A stretch of 64,000 nucleotides of DNA from assembly GCA_900454475.1 (NCBI GenBank), contig UGSS01000002.1:1321605-1385604 (forward strand), read 5' to 3'. Numbering within the stretch: position 1 is the stretch's first letter; each line of letters opens with the position of its first letter. Source of the stretch: [Pasteurella] mairii (GTDB lineage: Bacteria; Pseudomonadota; Gammaproteobacteria; Enterobacterales; Pasteurellaceae). Below the pieces are notes generated by a model. That model searched no databases and was not told where the DNA came from. It saw only the letters and a program-made list of their open reading frames with translations. Shown here one piece after another: positions 1 through 10,578 of the stretch. The position numbers and the translations under genes were made by a program.

Positions 1-854
1 TAGTGAAAATCGGTCGTACGCACTTAATGGACGCAACACCGCTAACATTAGGTCAAGAATTCTCTGCTTATGCAGCGCAATTACACTTCGGTTTAATCGC
101 ACTGAAAAATACCTTACCACATTTACGCCAAATGGCATTAGGTGGTACAGCGGTAGGCACAGGCTTGAACACGCCTAAAGGTTACGATGTGAAAGTGGCA
201 GAATACATTGCGAAATTCACCGGTTTACCGTTCATCACGGCGGAAAATAAATTTGAAGCATTAGCAACTCATGACGCTATCGTTGAAACTCACGGTGCAT
301 TAAAACAAATCGCAATGTCATTATTCAAAATCGCAAATGACATTCGTTTATTGGCTTCTGGTCCACGTTCCGGTATCGGTGAAATCTTAATTCCGGAAAA
401 TGAACCGGGTTCATCAATCATGCCGGGCAAAGTCAACCCAACGCAATGTGAAGCAATGACCATGGTTTGCGCGCAAGTGTTAGGTAACGATACCACAATT
501 TCCTTCGCGGGCTCACAAGGTCACTTCCAATTAAACGTGTTCAAACCAGTAATGGCAGCAAACTTCTTACAATCTGCCCAACTTTTAGCCGACGTTTGTA
601 TCTCATTTGATGAACACTGTGCAACAGGTATCGAACCGAACTATCCACGCATTAAACAACAATTAGATAACTCTCTAATGTTGGTAACTGCGTTAAATAC
701 CCATATCGGTTACGAAAATGCAGCGAAAATCGCGAAAACCGCACACAAAAATGGCACAACCTTAAAAGAAGAAGCCATCAATCTTGGTCTTGTATCAGCG
801 GAAGATTTCGATAAATGGGTTCGTCCAGAAGATATGGTAGGTAGTTTAAAATAA
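1..854 (+). CDS. fumC: Fumarate hydratase class II, 3' part
   Basis: Interconverts fumarate and L-malate in the cytoplasmic TCA cycle. The window cuts the gene: the reading frame is open from base 1, and the first full codon is a GTG that is internal (Val of the VKIGRTHL motif), not a start. About 283 residues remain, so roughly 180 N-terminal residues of a protein near 465 lie outside. The active-site Thr-His pair ([10 protein letters not shown]) is near the fragment start, and the class II fumarase/aspartase signature [11 protein letters not shown] is near fragment residue 135. A strong terminator follows. Aspartase and argininosuccinate lyase share the fold, but the [16 protein letters not shown] and [12 protein letters not shown] stretches fit FumC. 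Confidence 0.95.
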   Translation, partial: VKIGRTHLMDATPLTLGQEFSAYAAQLHFGLIALKNTLPHLRQMALGGTAVGTGLNTPKGYDVKVAEYIAKFTGLPFITAENKFEALATHDAIVETHGALKQIAMSLFKIANDIRLLASGPRSGIGEILIPENEPGSSIMPGKVNPTQCEAMTMVCAQVLGNDTTISFAGSQGHFQLNVFKPVMAANFLQSAQLLADVCISFDEHCATGIEPNYPRIKQQLDNSLMLVTALNTHIGYENAAKIAKTAHKNGTTLKEEAINLGLVSAEDFDKWVRPEDMVGSLK

Positions 855-875
855 ACCCTATAGCAAAATTTGTAC

Positions 876-905
876 AAAAGGCGAGGTTGATTCTCGCCTT
901 TTTTT
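876..905 (+). terminator. Rho-independent terminator after fumC
   Basis: A perfect 10-bp stem (876-885 with 893-902) with a 7-base loop runs into a T tract, 22 bases after the fumC stop. Confidence 0.9.
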
Positions 906-950
906 AGTTTATTGATATAATCAACAGAGGATTTTTATTCTAGGTAAAAT

Positions 951-1559
951 ATGAAATTTAAAGCTATTTTATTGAGTATTTCTTGCTTATTTTCGACCGC
1001 ACTTTTTGCGCAATGGAAAAGTGTGGGAAATGGTGATTATAATTGGGGACCTTTTCAGGTTTATACGCTTAGCCTTTACAGCGAAAACGGTACATATCAA
1101 GAAAATATGCGTCCGTTAATGTTAACCTTCAAATATGCTAAACCGATTGAAGGGAAAAGTTTTGCGATTAATTTAGTTAAAGAAATCAATGCATTAAATT
1201 TCAATAAAGATAGCTCGACAGCGTGGCTGAAAAAAATGCAAGAAATTTTTCCCGATTTCTCGCCAAATGATGTATTAAGCTATATTGCCTTGGAAAACAA
1301 AGGGTATTTTGTATTGAATGATACGATTTTAAACCACGAATTTGATGCCTCTTTTAATCAAGCGCTGTTAGCGATTTGGCTGTCACCACAAAGTAATTTT
1401 AAGCAATTGCAAAATCAATTAATTGGTAAAGAAAAAAGCACCTATCCTGATGGAGATTTTTTACCTCATCCCGAAGTGCAGCAGTTAGATGAAGAAGATG
1501 CTAATCCGCAAATGCCGCCCACATTTGAGCATCAACAAAAAACCGAAATAGAATCATAA
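951..1559 (+). CDS. Secreted chalcone-isomerase-like protein
   Basis: A 202-residue protein with a clear Sec signal peptide (residues 1-21, cleavage likely after LFA). The mature start (VGNGDYNWGPFQVYTLSLYS, then RPLMLTFKYAKPIEGKSFA) resembles the bacterial chalcone-isomerase-like family, in which a Vxxx...F.VY.A.LY strand is followed by L.L.Y.....G. The substrate is unknown, and plant-type chalcone isomerase activity should not be assumed. The C-terminus (about 175-202) is acidic, proline-rich and low in complexity. Start ATG follows AGGT. It stands alone between two terminators, so it is probably monocistronic. Family assignment is by eye from the N-terminal pattern and is moderate. Confidence 0.65.
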   Translation: MKFKAILLSISCLFSTALFAQWKSVGNGDYNWGPFQVYTLSLYSENGTYQENMRPLMLTFKYAKPIEGKSFAINLVKEINALNFNKDSSTAWLKKMQEIFPDFSPNDVLSYIALENKGYFVLNDTILNHEFDASFNQALLAIWLSPQSNFKQLQNQLIGKEKSTYPDGDFLPHPEVQQLDEEDANPQMPPTFEHQQKTEIES

Positions 1560-1585
1560 TCCAATTTGGATTTAAATAAATACAC

Positions 1586-1626
1586 AAAAGTGCGGTGAAA
1601 AAATCAAAAATTTTCACCGCACTTTT
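1586..1626. terminator. Inverted uptake-signal pair, bidirectional terminator
   Basis: Two uptake signals face each other in a perfect 16-bp stem (1586-1601 with 1611-1626), with A/T tracts on both outer sides. It lies between the convergent 951-1559 gene and argG, and could stop transcription from either side. Confidence 0.8.
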
Positions 1627-1637
1627 TCATTAAAAAC

Positions 1638-1674
1638 AAAAAATCGGACAGCGCTCAACCTTGTCCGATTTTTT
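1638..1674 (-). terminator. Rho-independent terminator after argG
   Basis: A perfect 13-bp stem (1638-1650 with 1662-1674) around an 11-base loop, T-rich when read on the minus strand, 18 bases past the argG stop. Confidence 0.85.
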
Positions 1675-1692
1675 TATACCCTTACGCTTGGA

Positions 1693-3054
<1,362 letters not shown>

Positions 3055-3066
3055 TTAAACAGCTGT

Positions 3067-3107
3067 ATTATGATTAAAAATTCAAAATTTGTAAATAAAA
3101 ATTCAAT
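3067..3107 (-). promoter_or_regulatory. argG promoter overlapped by tandem ArgR boxes
   Basis: Read on the minus strand, a -35 TTTACA (3090-3095) and a -10 CATAAT (3067-3072) are separated by 17 bp. Two AT-rich imperfect palindromes fit the 18-bp ARG box: 3069-3086 (core TGATTAAAAATTCA) and 3090-3107 (core TAAATAAAAATTCA). They are 3 bp apart, giving 21 bp centre to centre. This is the known geometry for hexameric ArgR, and the boxes cover both promoter elements. Confidence 0.75.
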
Positions 3108-3124
3108 TTATTTTGACTGCACTT

Positions 3125-3967
3125 TTAGCAACACGCCTCATCTTGTTGTGGCAAAATCGCATAAAGATCCGGATATTGATAAACAAAATCCAGTTCTCGA
3201 CAAATTTTATCGCCCACAATAATACGCTGCGGATCTTGTGGCGATACAATAAAGTGCGGTGAATTTAGCGACAATTTTTCCGCCATTTTACCATAATAAT
3301 CCGCGCGAGTCGGGTGATGGGGCGCGGCAAGGTGGTATAAGCGCTGATAACTTGGGGTTTCCAACAGCAATTGAATTGCGCGGGCGCAATCGTCCACGTG
3401 AACTAAATTTACCGGCATATTGCCCTTGTCCACTTGTTCACGTTCAACCAGATGAAACACCGGATGGCGATCATTGCCCACCAGCCCTGTAAAACGGATA
3501 ATATCGCAATCGATATCTTGCAATTGGAACAGCCAATTTTCGATTTCCAACAACGCTCTACCCATATCCGAATTCGGCTGCGCTGGAGTGTCTTCGTCAA
3601 ATTGCCCAGAAATATCCGGAAAGACTGAACTTGAGCTGATAAAAATGATGTGCTGAATATTATGCAACAATGCTTCGCTGACTAAATTTTTGATCCCTTG
3701 CACGTATTGTTGCAAATCAAAAAAATACTGGCTGGGCGGAATATTAATAATGAGGCTATCAACCGATAACAACTCGGTTAAATCATCCGGATCCACATTC
3801 AATTCAGGCGTTAATTCAAGGTGATAAGCCTCCAAACGGATCAAACGCATCTGCTCCACGCCTTCATGTGTACGCTTGCTGCCTTTCACTTCCCAACCTA
3901 AATTTTTTAAATGGCGAGCAAGAGGCAAACCTAGCCATCCCAACCCCACAATCGCAACCGATCTCAT
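3125..3967 (-). CDS. YeeZ-like NAD(P)-binding epimerase/dehydratase-fold protein
   Basis: A 280-residue protein of the extended SDR/NAD-dependent epimerase fold. An N-terminal Rossmann motif GLGWLG (residues 8-13) is followed by IIFISSSSVFPDISGQFDE (a strand and loop with the S-S-V-F-P pattern), VHVDDCARAI and YHLAAPHHPTRADYY. It resembles E. coli YeeZ, a predicted oxidoreductase or epimerase of unknown substrate. It lies on the same strand between purC and argG, with an uptake-signal hairpin separating it from purC, so it may have its own promoter. Its function cannot be read from context. Confidence 0.75.
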   Translation of the reverse strand: MRSVAIVGLGWLGLPLARHLKNLGWEVKGSKRTHEGVEQMRLIRLEAYHLELTPELNVDPDDLTELLSVDSLIINIPPSQYFFDLQQYVQGIKNLVSEALLHNIQHIIFISSSSVFPDISGQFDEDTPAQPNSDMGRALLEIENWLFQLQDIDCDIIRFTGLVGNDRHPVFHLVEREQVDKGNMPVNLVHVDDCARAIQLLLETPSYQRLYHLAAPHHPTRADYYGKMAEKLSLNSPHFIVSPQDPQRIIVGDKICRELDFVYQYPDLYAILPQQDEACC

Positions 3968-3987
3968 ATCACCTCAATAAATAGAAT

Positions 3988-4024
3988 AAAGTGCGGTTAA
4001 ATTTAACAAAATTTCACCGCACTT
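3988..4024 (-). terminator. Inverted uptake-signal pair after purC
   Basis: AAAGTGCGGT at 3988-3997 faces ACCGCACTT at 4016-4024 around an AT-rich 18-base loop, 4 bases downstream of the purC stop. It likely terminates purC; the stem is weaker than others in the window. Confidence 0.6.
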
Positions 4025-4028
4025 CCAA

Positions 4029-4889
4029 TTATTTCGTTAATAAATCTAATGCTTCTTGATATTTATCAACAGTTTTTTGAATTACCTCTGCCGGCACTTT
4101 CGGCGCGGGAGGTTCTTTATTCCAACCGCTTTGCTCCAACCAATCGCGAATAAATTGTTTATCAAAAGACGGTGGATTGATTCCCTCTTGATAGGTTTCC
4201 AGTGACCAAAAACGGCTGGAATCCGGCGTTAATACTTCATCCATCAAAGTCAATACGCCATTTTCATCTAAACCAAATTCAAATTTGGTATCGCAAATAA
4301 TAATACCTTTTGTCAAGGCATATTCTGCGGCAGCGGTATAAAGCGCAATAGCTTTTTCTCTCACTTGACGCGCCAATTCTGCACCGATTAATTTTTCACA
4401 TTCCGCATAACTAATATTAATATCATGGTTACCCACTTCTTCTTTGCTTGACGGCGTAAAAATCGGCTCTGGCAATTTGCTCGCTTCCACTAAACCTTGC
4501 GGCAATTGCAATCCGCAAATGGTGCCGGTTTGTTTATAATCTTTCAAACCGCTACCGGTCAAATAACCGCGCACAATCGACTCAATTTTAATCGGTTTCA
4601 AACGCTTACATACCACCGCGCGATCTTTGACTAAATCCGCTTCAGCTTTAGGTAAAACATCATACACCGTGTCGCCGGTAAAATGATTTGGCATAATCGG
4701 CGCCAATTTGTTAAACCAAAAGTTCGAAATTTGGGTGAGAATTTCGCCTTTACGCGGAATTGGATCCTCTAAAATAACATCAAACGCCGACAAACGATCC
4801 GTCGCTACCATCAACATCCGTTTATCGTCAATTTCATAAAGATCGCGTACTTTTCCCGAATAGATTTTTTTAAGACTAAGTTGTGTCAT
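4029..4889 (-). CDS. purC: Phosphoribosylaminoimidazole-succinocarboxamide synthase
   Basis: SAICAR synthetase: ATP-dependent joining of aspartate to CAIR in purine synthesis. The start chosen is the ATG giving MTQLSLKKIYSGKVRDLYE, because an AGGAAA sits 6 bases upstream and the family N-terminus begins there; the frame stays open 16 codons further upstream but without support. Signatures: SGKVRDLYE (11-19), DRLSAFD, ESIVRGYLTGSG and ICDTKFEFG. At 286 residues it belongs to the longer form, compared with about 237 in E. coli. A PurR box upstream predicts purine repression. Confidence 0.95.
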   Translation of the reverse strand: MTQLSLKKIYSGKVRDLYEIDDKRMLMVATDRLSAFDVILEDPIPRKGEILTQISNFWFNKLAPIMPNHFTGDTVYDVLPKAEADLVKDRAVVCKRLKPIKIESIVRGYLTGSGLKDYKQTGTICGLQLPQGLVEASKLPEPIFTPSSKEEVGNHDINISYAECEKLIGAELARQVREKAIALYTAAAEYALTKGIIICDTKFEFGLDENGVLTLMDEVLTPDSSRFWSLETYQEGINPPSFDKQFIRDWLEQSGWNKEPPAPKVPAEVIQKTVDKYQEALDLLTK

Positions 4890-4925
4890 GCTTATTTCCT
4901 GTTTCTCAATCAAAAACTGCACCAT

Positions 4926-4958
4926 ATTGTACCGCACTTTTGACGCAATCGTTTGCTA
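4926..4958 (-). promoter_or_regulatory. PurR box and -10 upstream of purC
   Basis: ACGCAATCGTTTGCTA at 4943-4958 matches 13 of 16 positions of the PurR operator ACGCAAACGTTTGCGT. A -10 candidate TACAAT (minus strand, 4926-4931) lies just downstream; no good -35 is visible outside the box. An uptake signal sits between box and -10. Confidence 0.7.
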
Positions 4959-5067
4959 TTTTTTATAAATTTTCAATCCATCTGGCGAAAAAGAGAAAAA
5001 TATTGAGAATTCCCTCAATTTCAGCGAAAATATAGCCCATTTTTTGTAGAATTATTGAATAAAACAA

Positions 5068-6657
5068 ATGTCCTTAAACGATTATCCACAACAAGTAAAT
5101 AAAAGACGCACCTTTGCGATTATCTCCCACCCCGATGCCGGTAAAACCACAATCACGGAAAAAGTGTTACTTTATGGCAATGCCATTCAAACTGCCGGTT
5201 CGGTCAAAGGTAAAGGATCGCAAGCACACGCCAAATCCGACTGGATGGAAATGGAAAAACAACGGGGAATTTCCATCACCACCTCCGTCATGCAATTTCC
5301 TTATAATGATTGTTTGGTGAATTTATTAGATACCCCGGGACACGAAGACTTCTCGGAAGATACTTACCGTACATTAACCGCGGTGGATAGCTGCTTGATG
5401 GTGATCGACAGCGCTAAAGGGGTGGAAGAACGGACCATCAAATTGATGGAAGTTACCCGTTTGCGCGACACGCCAATTATCACCTTTATGAATAAACTCG
5501 ACCGCGATATTCGCGATCCGATGGAATTATTGGATGAAGTGGAAAATGTGCTAAATATTCATTGCGCGCCGATCACTTGGCCGATTGGGTGCGGAAAATT
5601 ATTTAAAGGCGTTTACCATTTGTATAAAGATGAAACCTATTTATATCAATCTGGTCAAGGACATACCATCCAAGAGGTGCGCATTGTCAAAGGCTTAACC
5701 AATCCAGAATTAGATGCTGCGGTGGGTGAAGATTTGGCGCAACAATTGCGCGACGAATTAGAATTGGTACAAGGTGCTTCCAATGAATTTGAGCTTGATG
5801 CTTTTTTAAGCGGGGATTTAACGCCAGTCTTTTTCGGTACTGCTCTTGGTAACTTTGGCGTGGATCATTTCCTTGATGGCTTAACCCAATGGGCGCCCGC
5901 GCCACAAGCGCGCCAAGCGGATACCCGTTTAGTGGAAAGTGCGGAAGAAAAATTAACCGGCTTTGTGTTTAAAATTCAAGCAAATATGGATCCAAAACAC
6001 CGTGACCGCGTTGCCTTTATGCGCGTCGTCTCGGGTAAATATGAAAAAGGTATGAAATTACGTCACGTGCGTATCGGCAAAGATGTGGTCATTTCTGATG
6101 CTTTGACCTTTATGGCGGGCGATCGCACTCATGCGGAAGAAGCCTACGCCGGCGATATTATCGGTTTGCATAACCATGGCACGATCCAAATTGGTGATAC
6201 CTTTACCCAAGGGGAAGAACTGAAATTTACCGGTATTCCAAATTTCGCGCCGGAATTATTCCGTCGTATTCGCCTAAAAGATCCGTTGAAACAAAAACAA
6301 TTGCTCAAAGGCTTAGTACAATTATCGGAAGAAGGTGCGGTACAGGTGTTCCGCCCGATTAGCAATAACGATCTGATTGTCGGCGCGGTTGGGGTGTTGC
6401 AGTTTGATGTGGTTGTTTCACGTTTAAAATCGGAATATAACGTTGAAGCGATTTACGAAAATGTCAATGTCGCCACAGCGCGCTGGGTCGAATGCGCTGA
6501 TGGCAAAAAATTTGAAGAATTTAAGCGTAAAAACGAGCAGCATTTGGCATTAGATGGCGGCGATAATTTAGCCTATATCGCACCAACAATGGTCAATTTA
6601 AATCTCACGCAAGAACGTTATCCGGACGTGACCTTCTTTAAAACACGCGAACATTAA
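5068..6657 (+). CDS. prfC: Peptide chain release factor 3
   Basis: GTPase that removes RF1/RF2 from the ribosome after termination. 529 residues, the normal length. Translational-GTPase motifs: G1 HPDAGKTT (21-28), G2 region [13 protein letters not shown]3 [21 protein letters not shown]4 NKLDRD. The C-terminal region [20 protein letters not shown] is typical of RF3. The ATG is about 20 bases after a -10-like TAGAAT, and no strong ribosome site is visible. It is divergent from purC and ends in a strong terminator. Confidence 0.97.
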   Translation: MSLNDYPQQVNKRRTFAIISHPDAGKTTITEKVLLYGNAIQTAGSVKGKGSQAHAKSDWMEMEKQRGISITTSVMQFPYNDCLVNLLDTPGHEDFSEDTYRTLTAVDSCLMVIDSAKGVEERTIKLMEVTRLRDTPIITFMNKLDRDIRDPMELLDEVENVLNIHCAPITWPIGCGKLFKGVYHLYKDETYLYQSGQGHTIQEVRIVKGLTNPELDAAVGEDLAQQLRDELELVQGASNEFELDAFLSGDLTPVFFGTALGNFGVDHFLDGLTQWAPAPQARQADTRLVESAEEKLTGFVFKIQANMDPKHRDRVAFMRVVSGKYEKGMKLRHVRIGKDVVISDALTFMAGDRTHAEEAYAGDIIGLHNHGTIQIGDTFTQGEELKFTGIPNFAPELFRRIRLKDPLKQKQLLKGLVQLSEEGAVQVFRPISNNDLIVGAVGVLQFDVVVSRLKSEYNVEAIYENVNVATARWVECADGKKFEEFKRKNEQHLALDGGDNLAYIAPTMVNLNLTQERYPDVTFFKTREH

Positions 6658-6662
6658 AAATG

Positions 6663-6688
6663 AAAAACGGGCAAATCGCCCGTTTTTT
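6663..6688. terminator. Bidirectional terminator between prfC and the siderophore operon
   Basis: A perfect 10-bp GC-cored stem (6663-6672 with 6678-6687) with a 5-base loop, flanked by A5 and T6. It can serve prfC on the plus strand and the binding-protein gene on the minus strand. Confidence 0.9.
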
Positions 6689-6712
6689 AACCGCACATTT
6701 AAGAAGTAGCAA

Positions 6713-7621
6713 CTATTTTACCGCTTGTGCCACTTCATCTAACATTAAAAACATACCTTGTAAACCGCCGAATGTTAAATACCAATTCGCTGCATTCAAA
6801 TAAACAATATGATTATTTTTATAAGCATCGGTTTGCTTAATCAATTTATTATCTAAAACTTTCTGTGCATTTTGTGCTTTATCAGTTAGTGCGGCAGTGC
6901 GATCAACCACTAGCAAATAATCCGGATTTTTTTCTAAAATGTACTCAAATCCTACACTCATACCATGTGTAGAAGATTTAATATTCAAATCAATTGGTGT
7001 AAATCCGTAGTTTTTGTAAACTAAAGCATAACGAGATGTATCGCCAAATGCACTCATTTTACTTTCATTAACTAAGAGTAAAAGTGCGGTCTTTTTTGCT
7101 GTTTTTTTCGCGAGATCGGAGATTTTTTCTGATAATTCCGTCAATTTATCTTCAACTAACTGCTGACGATCAAAAATCTTAGCAAACGCTCTCATATTTT
7201 GCTGAAAACCGGTATAGTAATTTTCGTAGTCAGTTTGAACATAAAATACCGGTGCAATTTCTTTTAATTTATCGAGAATTTTTTGCTGGCGACCGGTAGC
7301 AATAATCAGATCTGGATTTAATTCATTAATTTTTTCAAATGCCGGTTCTGGTGGTGTGCCAACATTGGTATATTTCTCTGTATTGAACTCTGAAAGATAA
7401 TCAGGCACTTTGGTACTACGCGGAATACCGACTATTTTATCCTGTACGCCTAAAGCACGCAGCGTATCCACGGCGGAAAAATCCAAGACGACTACTCTTT
7501 GTGGATTATGTGGAACCACCTGTTCTCCCACTGCATTCGTAACAGTAATATCTTCAGCATGTATCGTTGCACTCGCCAAGCTACATAACATAATAGCACT
7601 AATAAACCATGATTTTTTCAT
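6713..7621 (-). CDS. Siderophore ABC importer, periplasmic binding protein
   Basis: Class III (FepB/BtuF-type) binding protein that would capture a ferric siderophore in the periplasm. 302 residues, with a Sec signal peptide (1-22, cleavage after IHA) and no lipobox. Family blocks: NPQRVVVLDFSAVDTLRALG (residues about 39-58), KINELNPDLIIATGRQQK, the long linking helix around residues 125-155, and a C-terminal LTFGGLQGMFLMLDEVAQA. It resembles the FatB/VctP/YclQ/CeuE group that handles catecholate-type siderophores or their breakdown products; the ligand is inferred. It is the last gene of a four-gene minus-strand operon, 15 bases after the ATPase gene. Confidence 0.85.
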   Translation of the reverse strand: MKKSWFISAIMLCSLASATIHAEDITVTNAVGEQVVPHNPQRVVVLDFSAVDTLRALGVQDKIVGIPRSTKVPDYLSEFNTEKYTNVGTPPEPAFEKINELNPDLIIATGRQQKILDKLKEIAPVFYVQTDYENYYTGFQQNMRAFAKIFDRQQLVEDKLTELSEKISDLAKKTAKKTALLLLVNESKMSAFGDTSRYALVYKNYGFTPIDLNIKSSTHGMSVGFEYILEKNPDYLLVVDRTAALTDKAQNAQKVLDNKLIKQTDAYKNNHIVYLNAANWYLTFGGLQGMFLMLDEVAQAVK

Positions 7622-7636
7622 ATTTTACTCCTTAAA

Positions 7637-8401
7637 CTAATTTCTAAAATAAAGGGCGATTTGTTGATGATTAATTTGTTCAATTGGAATTTTCATCTCA
7701 TAAATATCTTCCAAAATTGATGAAGACATCATTTCTTTAACCTTACCTTGATAAAGTAATTTTCCTGCTTTCATTGCGACGATATAATCGGAATAACAAG
7801 AAGCAAAATTAATATCATGTATAACGATAACAATTGTTTTATTTAATTCTGTCGCTAATTTCCTTAACACATTCATAATTTGTACAGAATGTTTCATATC
7901 TAAATTATTCAACGGTTCATCTAATAAAATATAATCCGTATTTTGTGCAAGCGTCATCGCAATATACGCTCTTTGTTGCTGCCCCCCACTTAGTTGACTA
8001 ACATATTGTTTTTTTAACAAAGTTAGATCCATATATTCAATGGCTTCATCAATAATGGCATGATCGTTTTGTGTTAAATGTCCTTTTGAATAAGGAAAAC
8101 GTCCAAATGCAACTAATTCTTCAACAGTTAAACGCAAATTAATATGATTAGATTGCTTTAAAATAGATAATTGTTTAGCAATTTCCTCATTTTTTTGCGC
8201 TGATAACAATTTATTTTTTAAATAAATCTCACCTTTATCTGCCGTTAATAAGCGTCCTATGATACTAATAATTGTGCTTTTTCCTGCGCCATTGGGACCA
8301 ATAAAAGAAGTAATTTTTCCTTCCGGAATGGTAACGGAAACATCATCAACTACTTTTTTATCCCCGTAATATTTAGTAACATTCTTAATTTCTATTGCCA
8401 T
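7637..8401 (-). CDS. Siderophore ABC importer, ATP-binding protein
   Basis: Powers ferric-siderophore uptake from the inner-membrane cytoplasmic face. 254 residues with Walker A GPNGAGKST (35-43), Q-loop region SILKQSN, signature LSGGQ (137-141), Walker B YILLDEP (DE at 161-162), and switch His in VIVIHD. The overall pattern (GRFPYSKGHLT, DEAIEYMDL) fits the FecE/FepC/VctC/YclP class. Its start overlaps the upstream permease gene by 10 bases, indicating translational coupling. Confidence 0.9.
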   Translation of the reverse strand: MAIEIKNVTKYYGDKKVVDDVSVTIPEGKITSFIGPNGAGKSTIISIIGRLLTADKGEIYLKNKLLSAQKNEEIAKQLSILKQSNHINLRLTVEELVAFGRFPYSKGHLTQNDHAIIDEAIEYMDLTLLKKQYVSQLSGGQQQRAYIAMTLAQNTDYILLDEPLNNLDMKHSVQIMNVLRKLATELNKTIVIVIHDINFASCYSDYIVAMKAGKLLYQGKVKEMMSSSILEDIYEMKIPIEQINHQQIALYFRN

Positions 8402-9360
8402 TTCTTATTTTCTCTTAATAACAAATACATAAAATAAAGTCCACCGATAAAATTAATAATTATGCTTAATGGTGTTTTAAACAAAAACACCCTAGATACG
8501 AGTAATTGACCACATACTAATGTAATAATTGAAATTAACATTGCGACTAAAATTAATATATTATGTCTATATGTACGCATAAACTCAAAAGTAATATTCA
8601 TAACCAATAAACCTAAAAAAGTTATCGGTCCAACAAGAGCGGTTGATACTGAAGTTAAAATAGCGACGATAATCAAAAGATGGCGACAAATTTTATGATA
8701 ATCCAATCCTAAATTAACAGCATGTTCACGCCCTAATGCTAATACATCTAAATAAGGTAAATAACGTAGTCCGTATAAAATAGTTAAAATTAAAATGACG
8801 AGAGAAATCCATAAGATATTCAGATTAATTCGATTAAAACTAGCAAAGCCAATATCTTGTGCAATTTGAAACTCATTTGGATCAATCAATACCTCCATAA
8901 AAGTTGTCAAGCTTTGAAACAGGGTTCCAAATACAATCCCTACTAATAATAAGAAAAAAATATTTTGCTTTTCTTTTTGAAATAAATAAAAATAAAGCAA
9001 TAGAGAAAATAAAATCATTATTCCACTACAAATGAAGAATAATAAAATAGAGTTAAGTGAAATTAGTGCATAAGATCCAAATAAGAATAAAATACTTACT
9101 TGAACACATAAATATAAACTATCCAACCCTAGAATAGCTGGAGTTAAAATTCTATTATTAACTATTGCCTGAAAAACCATTGTAGATAATGCAACTGCAG
9201 CGCCAGTTATAACAATAGCAACCAAGCTTAAGCTACGATGACGTAAGGCATATTCCCAACGATTAGGCAATTGATAAAATAAATATAAAACACAAGCCAA
9301 TATTGCTAAAAAAACTAATATTATTAACGGTTTAAAATATGATGAATTGAATTTATACAT
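8392..9360 (-). CDS. Siderophore ABC importer, FecCD-family permease (second)
   Basis: A 322-residue inner-membrane permease with many hydrophobic helices. FecCD-family landmarks: GAAVALSTMVFQAIVNNRIL near residue 53, AILGLDSLY, the coupling-helix region ALGREHAVNLGLDYHKICRH, and FLGLLVMNITFE near the C-terminal third. It pairs with the preceding permease gene (8-base overlap) to form the heterodimeric channel, as in VctDG or FatCD. It is strikingly AT-rich compared with the flanking genes. Confidence 0.85.
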   Translation of the reverse strand: MYKFNSSYFKPLIILVFLAILACVLYLFYQLPNRWEYALRHRSLSLVAIVITGAAVALSTMVFQAIVNNRILTPAILGLDSLYLCVQVSILFLFGSYALISLNSILLFFICSGIMILFSLLLYFYLFQKEKQNIFFLLLVGIVFGTLFQSLTTFMEVLIDPNEFQIAQDIGFASFNRINLNILWISLVILILTILYGLRYLPYLDVLALGREHAVNLGLDYHKICRHLLIIVAILTSVSTALVGPITFLGLLVMNITFEFMRTYRHNILILVAMLISIITLVCGQLLVSRVFLFKTPLSIIINFIGGLYFMYLLLRENKKWQ

Positions 9361-10306
9361 GACGATACTGTTTTAATAATAAATAAAGAAAAATCATACT
9401 ACCTAATACACCGACTACTGCATTAATCGATATTTCATAAGGATAAATAATGATCCGTCCTAAAATATCACATATTAGGATAAATACAGCTCCCAAAAGC
9501 GCAGTATGTGAAAGTATTTTTTTCAAATTATCTCCTAAATAAAGCGTAACAATATTAGGAATAATCAATCCTAAAAATGGGATAACTCCTACTGATACGA
9601 TAACAATTGAAGACACTGTTGCAACAATAAAAAGTCCTACATAAAGAATTTTTTTATAATTTAAACCTAAATTAAGGGCAAAATCTTTACCTATACCAAT
9701 AATAGAAAAATATTGTGCAAATAAATAAACTAAAATTAACATGGGTAGGCTGAAATATAGAATTTCATAATTACCCGCAATAATTAACGAGAAATCACCT
9801 TGTAGCCAACCGGATAAGTTTTGTAATAAATCATATTGATATGCAATAAATGCGGTAACTGCACTAACAATATTACCGAACATGATACCTACTAATGCAA
9901 CAAATATCGTATCTTGAAATTTCAAGCGCGATATCATTAGCATAAAAACTAAAGTCCCTATAAATGAAACCCCAATTGCAATCAATGTTTTCACCCACAT
10001 GGCAGCAGATGGAAATAATAAAATCGAAATTAAAATACCCAATCTAGCACTGTCCATTGTACCGGCTGTCGTCGGAGATACGAATCGATTACGACTAAGT
10101 TGCTGCATCACTAAGCCACAAATACTCAATGCTGCGCCGGAAATAATAATGCTGATAAGGCGTGGAATTCGGCTAGTTACAAAAATATCCCATTGCGCCG
10201 AATCAAGGCTAAGCAATCCTTGTAAATTTACTGTACTCACGCCAACAAATAGCGAAATAAGAGAAAAAAAAACCAAGAAAAACAAAAGATAACGTCGCTT
10301 AATCAT
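9353..10306 (-). CDS. Siderophore ABC importer, FecCD-family permease (first)
   Basis: A 317-residue multi-helix inner-membrane permease, first gene of the operon. Family marks: SRIPRLISIIISGAALSICG near residue 45, VMQQLSRNRFVSPTTAGTMD, IGKDFALNLGLNYKKIL (ATPase-contacting loop) and PFLGLIIPNIVTLYLGD. The overlaps with the next two genes show one co-expressed permease-ATPase unit. A promoter with a Fur-like element lies immediately upstream. The siderophore is unknown, and no outer-membrane receptor gene is adjacent. Confidence 0.85.
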   Translation of the reverse strand: MIKRRYLLFFLVFFSLISLFVGVSTVNLQGLLSLDSAQWDIFVTSRIPRLISIIISGAALSICGLVMQQLSRNRFVSPTTAGTMDSARLGILISILLFPSAAMWVKTLIAIGVSFIGTLVFMLMISRLKFQDTIFVALVGIMFGNIVSAVTAFIAYQYDLLQNLSGWLQGDFSLIIAGNYEILYFSLPMLILVYLFAQYFSIIGIGKDFALNLGLNYKKILYVGLFIVATVSSIVIVSVGVIPFLGLIIPNIVTLYLGDNLKKILSHTALLGAVFILICDILGRIIIYPYEISINAVVGVLGSMIFLYLLLKQYRHV

Positions 10307-10322
10307 GAAAACTCATATAAAT

Positions 10323-10369
10323 AAAAATAATTAGCATTTATAATACATTAATTATTTGATGAAATGCAA
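10323..10369 (-). promoter_or_regulatory. Promoter with candidate Fur box upstream of the siderophore operon
   Basis: On the minus strand, -35 TTGCAT (10364-10369) and -10 TATTAT (10340-10345) are 18 bp apart. The 19-mer at 10323-10341, overlapping the -10 and start region, matches 12 of 19 positions of the Fur consensus GATAATGATAATCATTATC. The match is modest, but position and operon content support iron repression. Confidence 0.5.
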
Positions 10370-10578
10370 GTAAAGAAAAGTGTGGTGGAAACTTGATGAT
10401 TTTTTGCCCTTACCTTATCAAGGCATGACGTTTAAAAATCCCCCTTAATTTCGTCTACTATCTACTAAATTAAACGAGTTAATTCTTAGAATACTGCTTT
10501 CAGCCATCACTAATGTCGCTTTAGCTTACTTAAATTTAGCTGCTTCAATGATAAGCTACGGATTTTTGACCGCACTTT

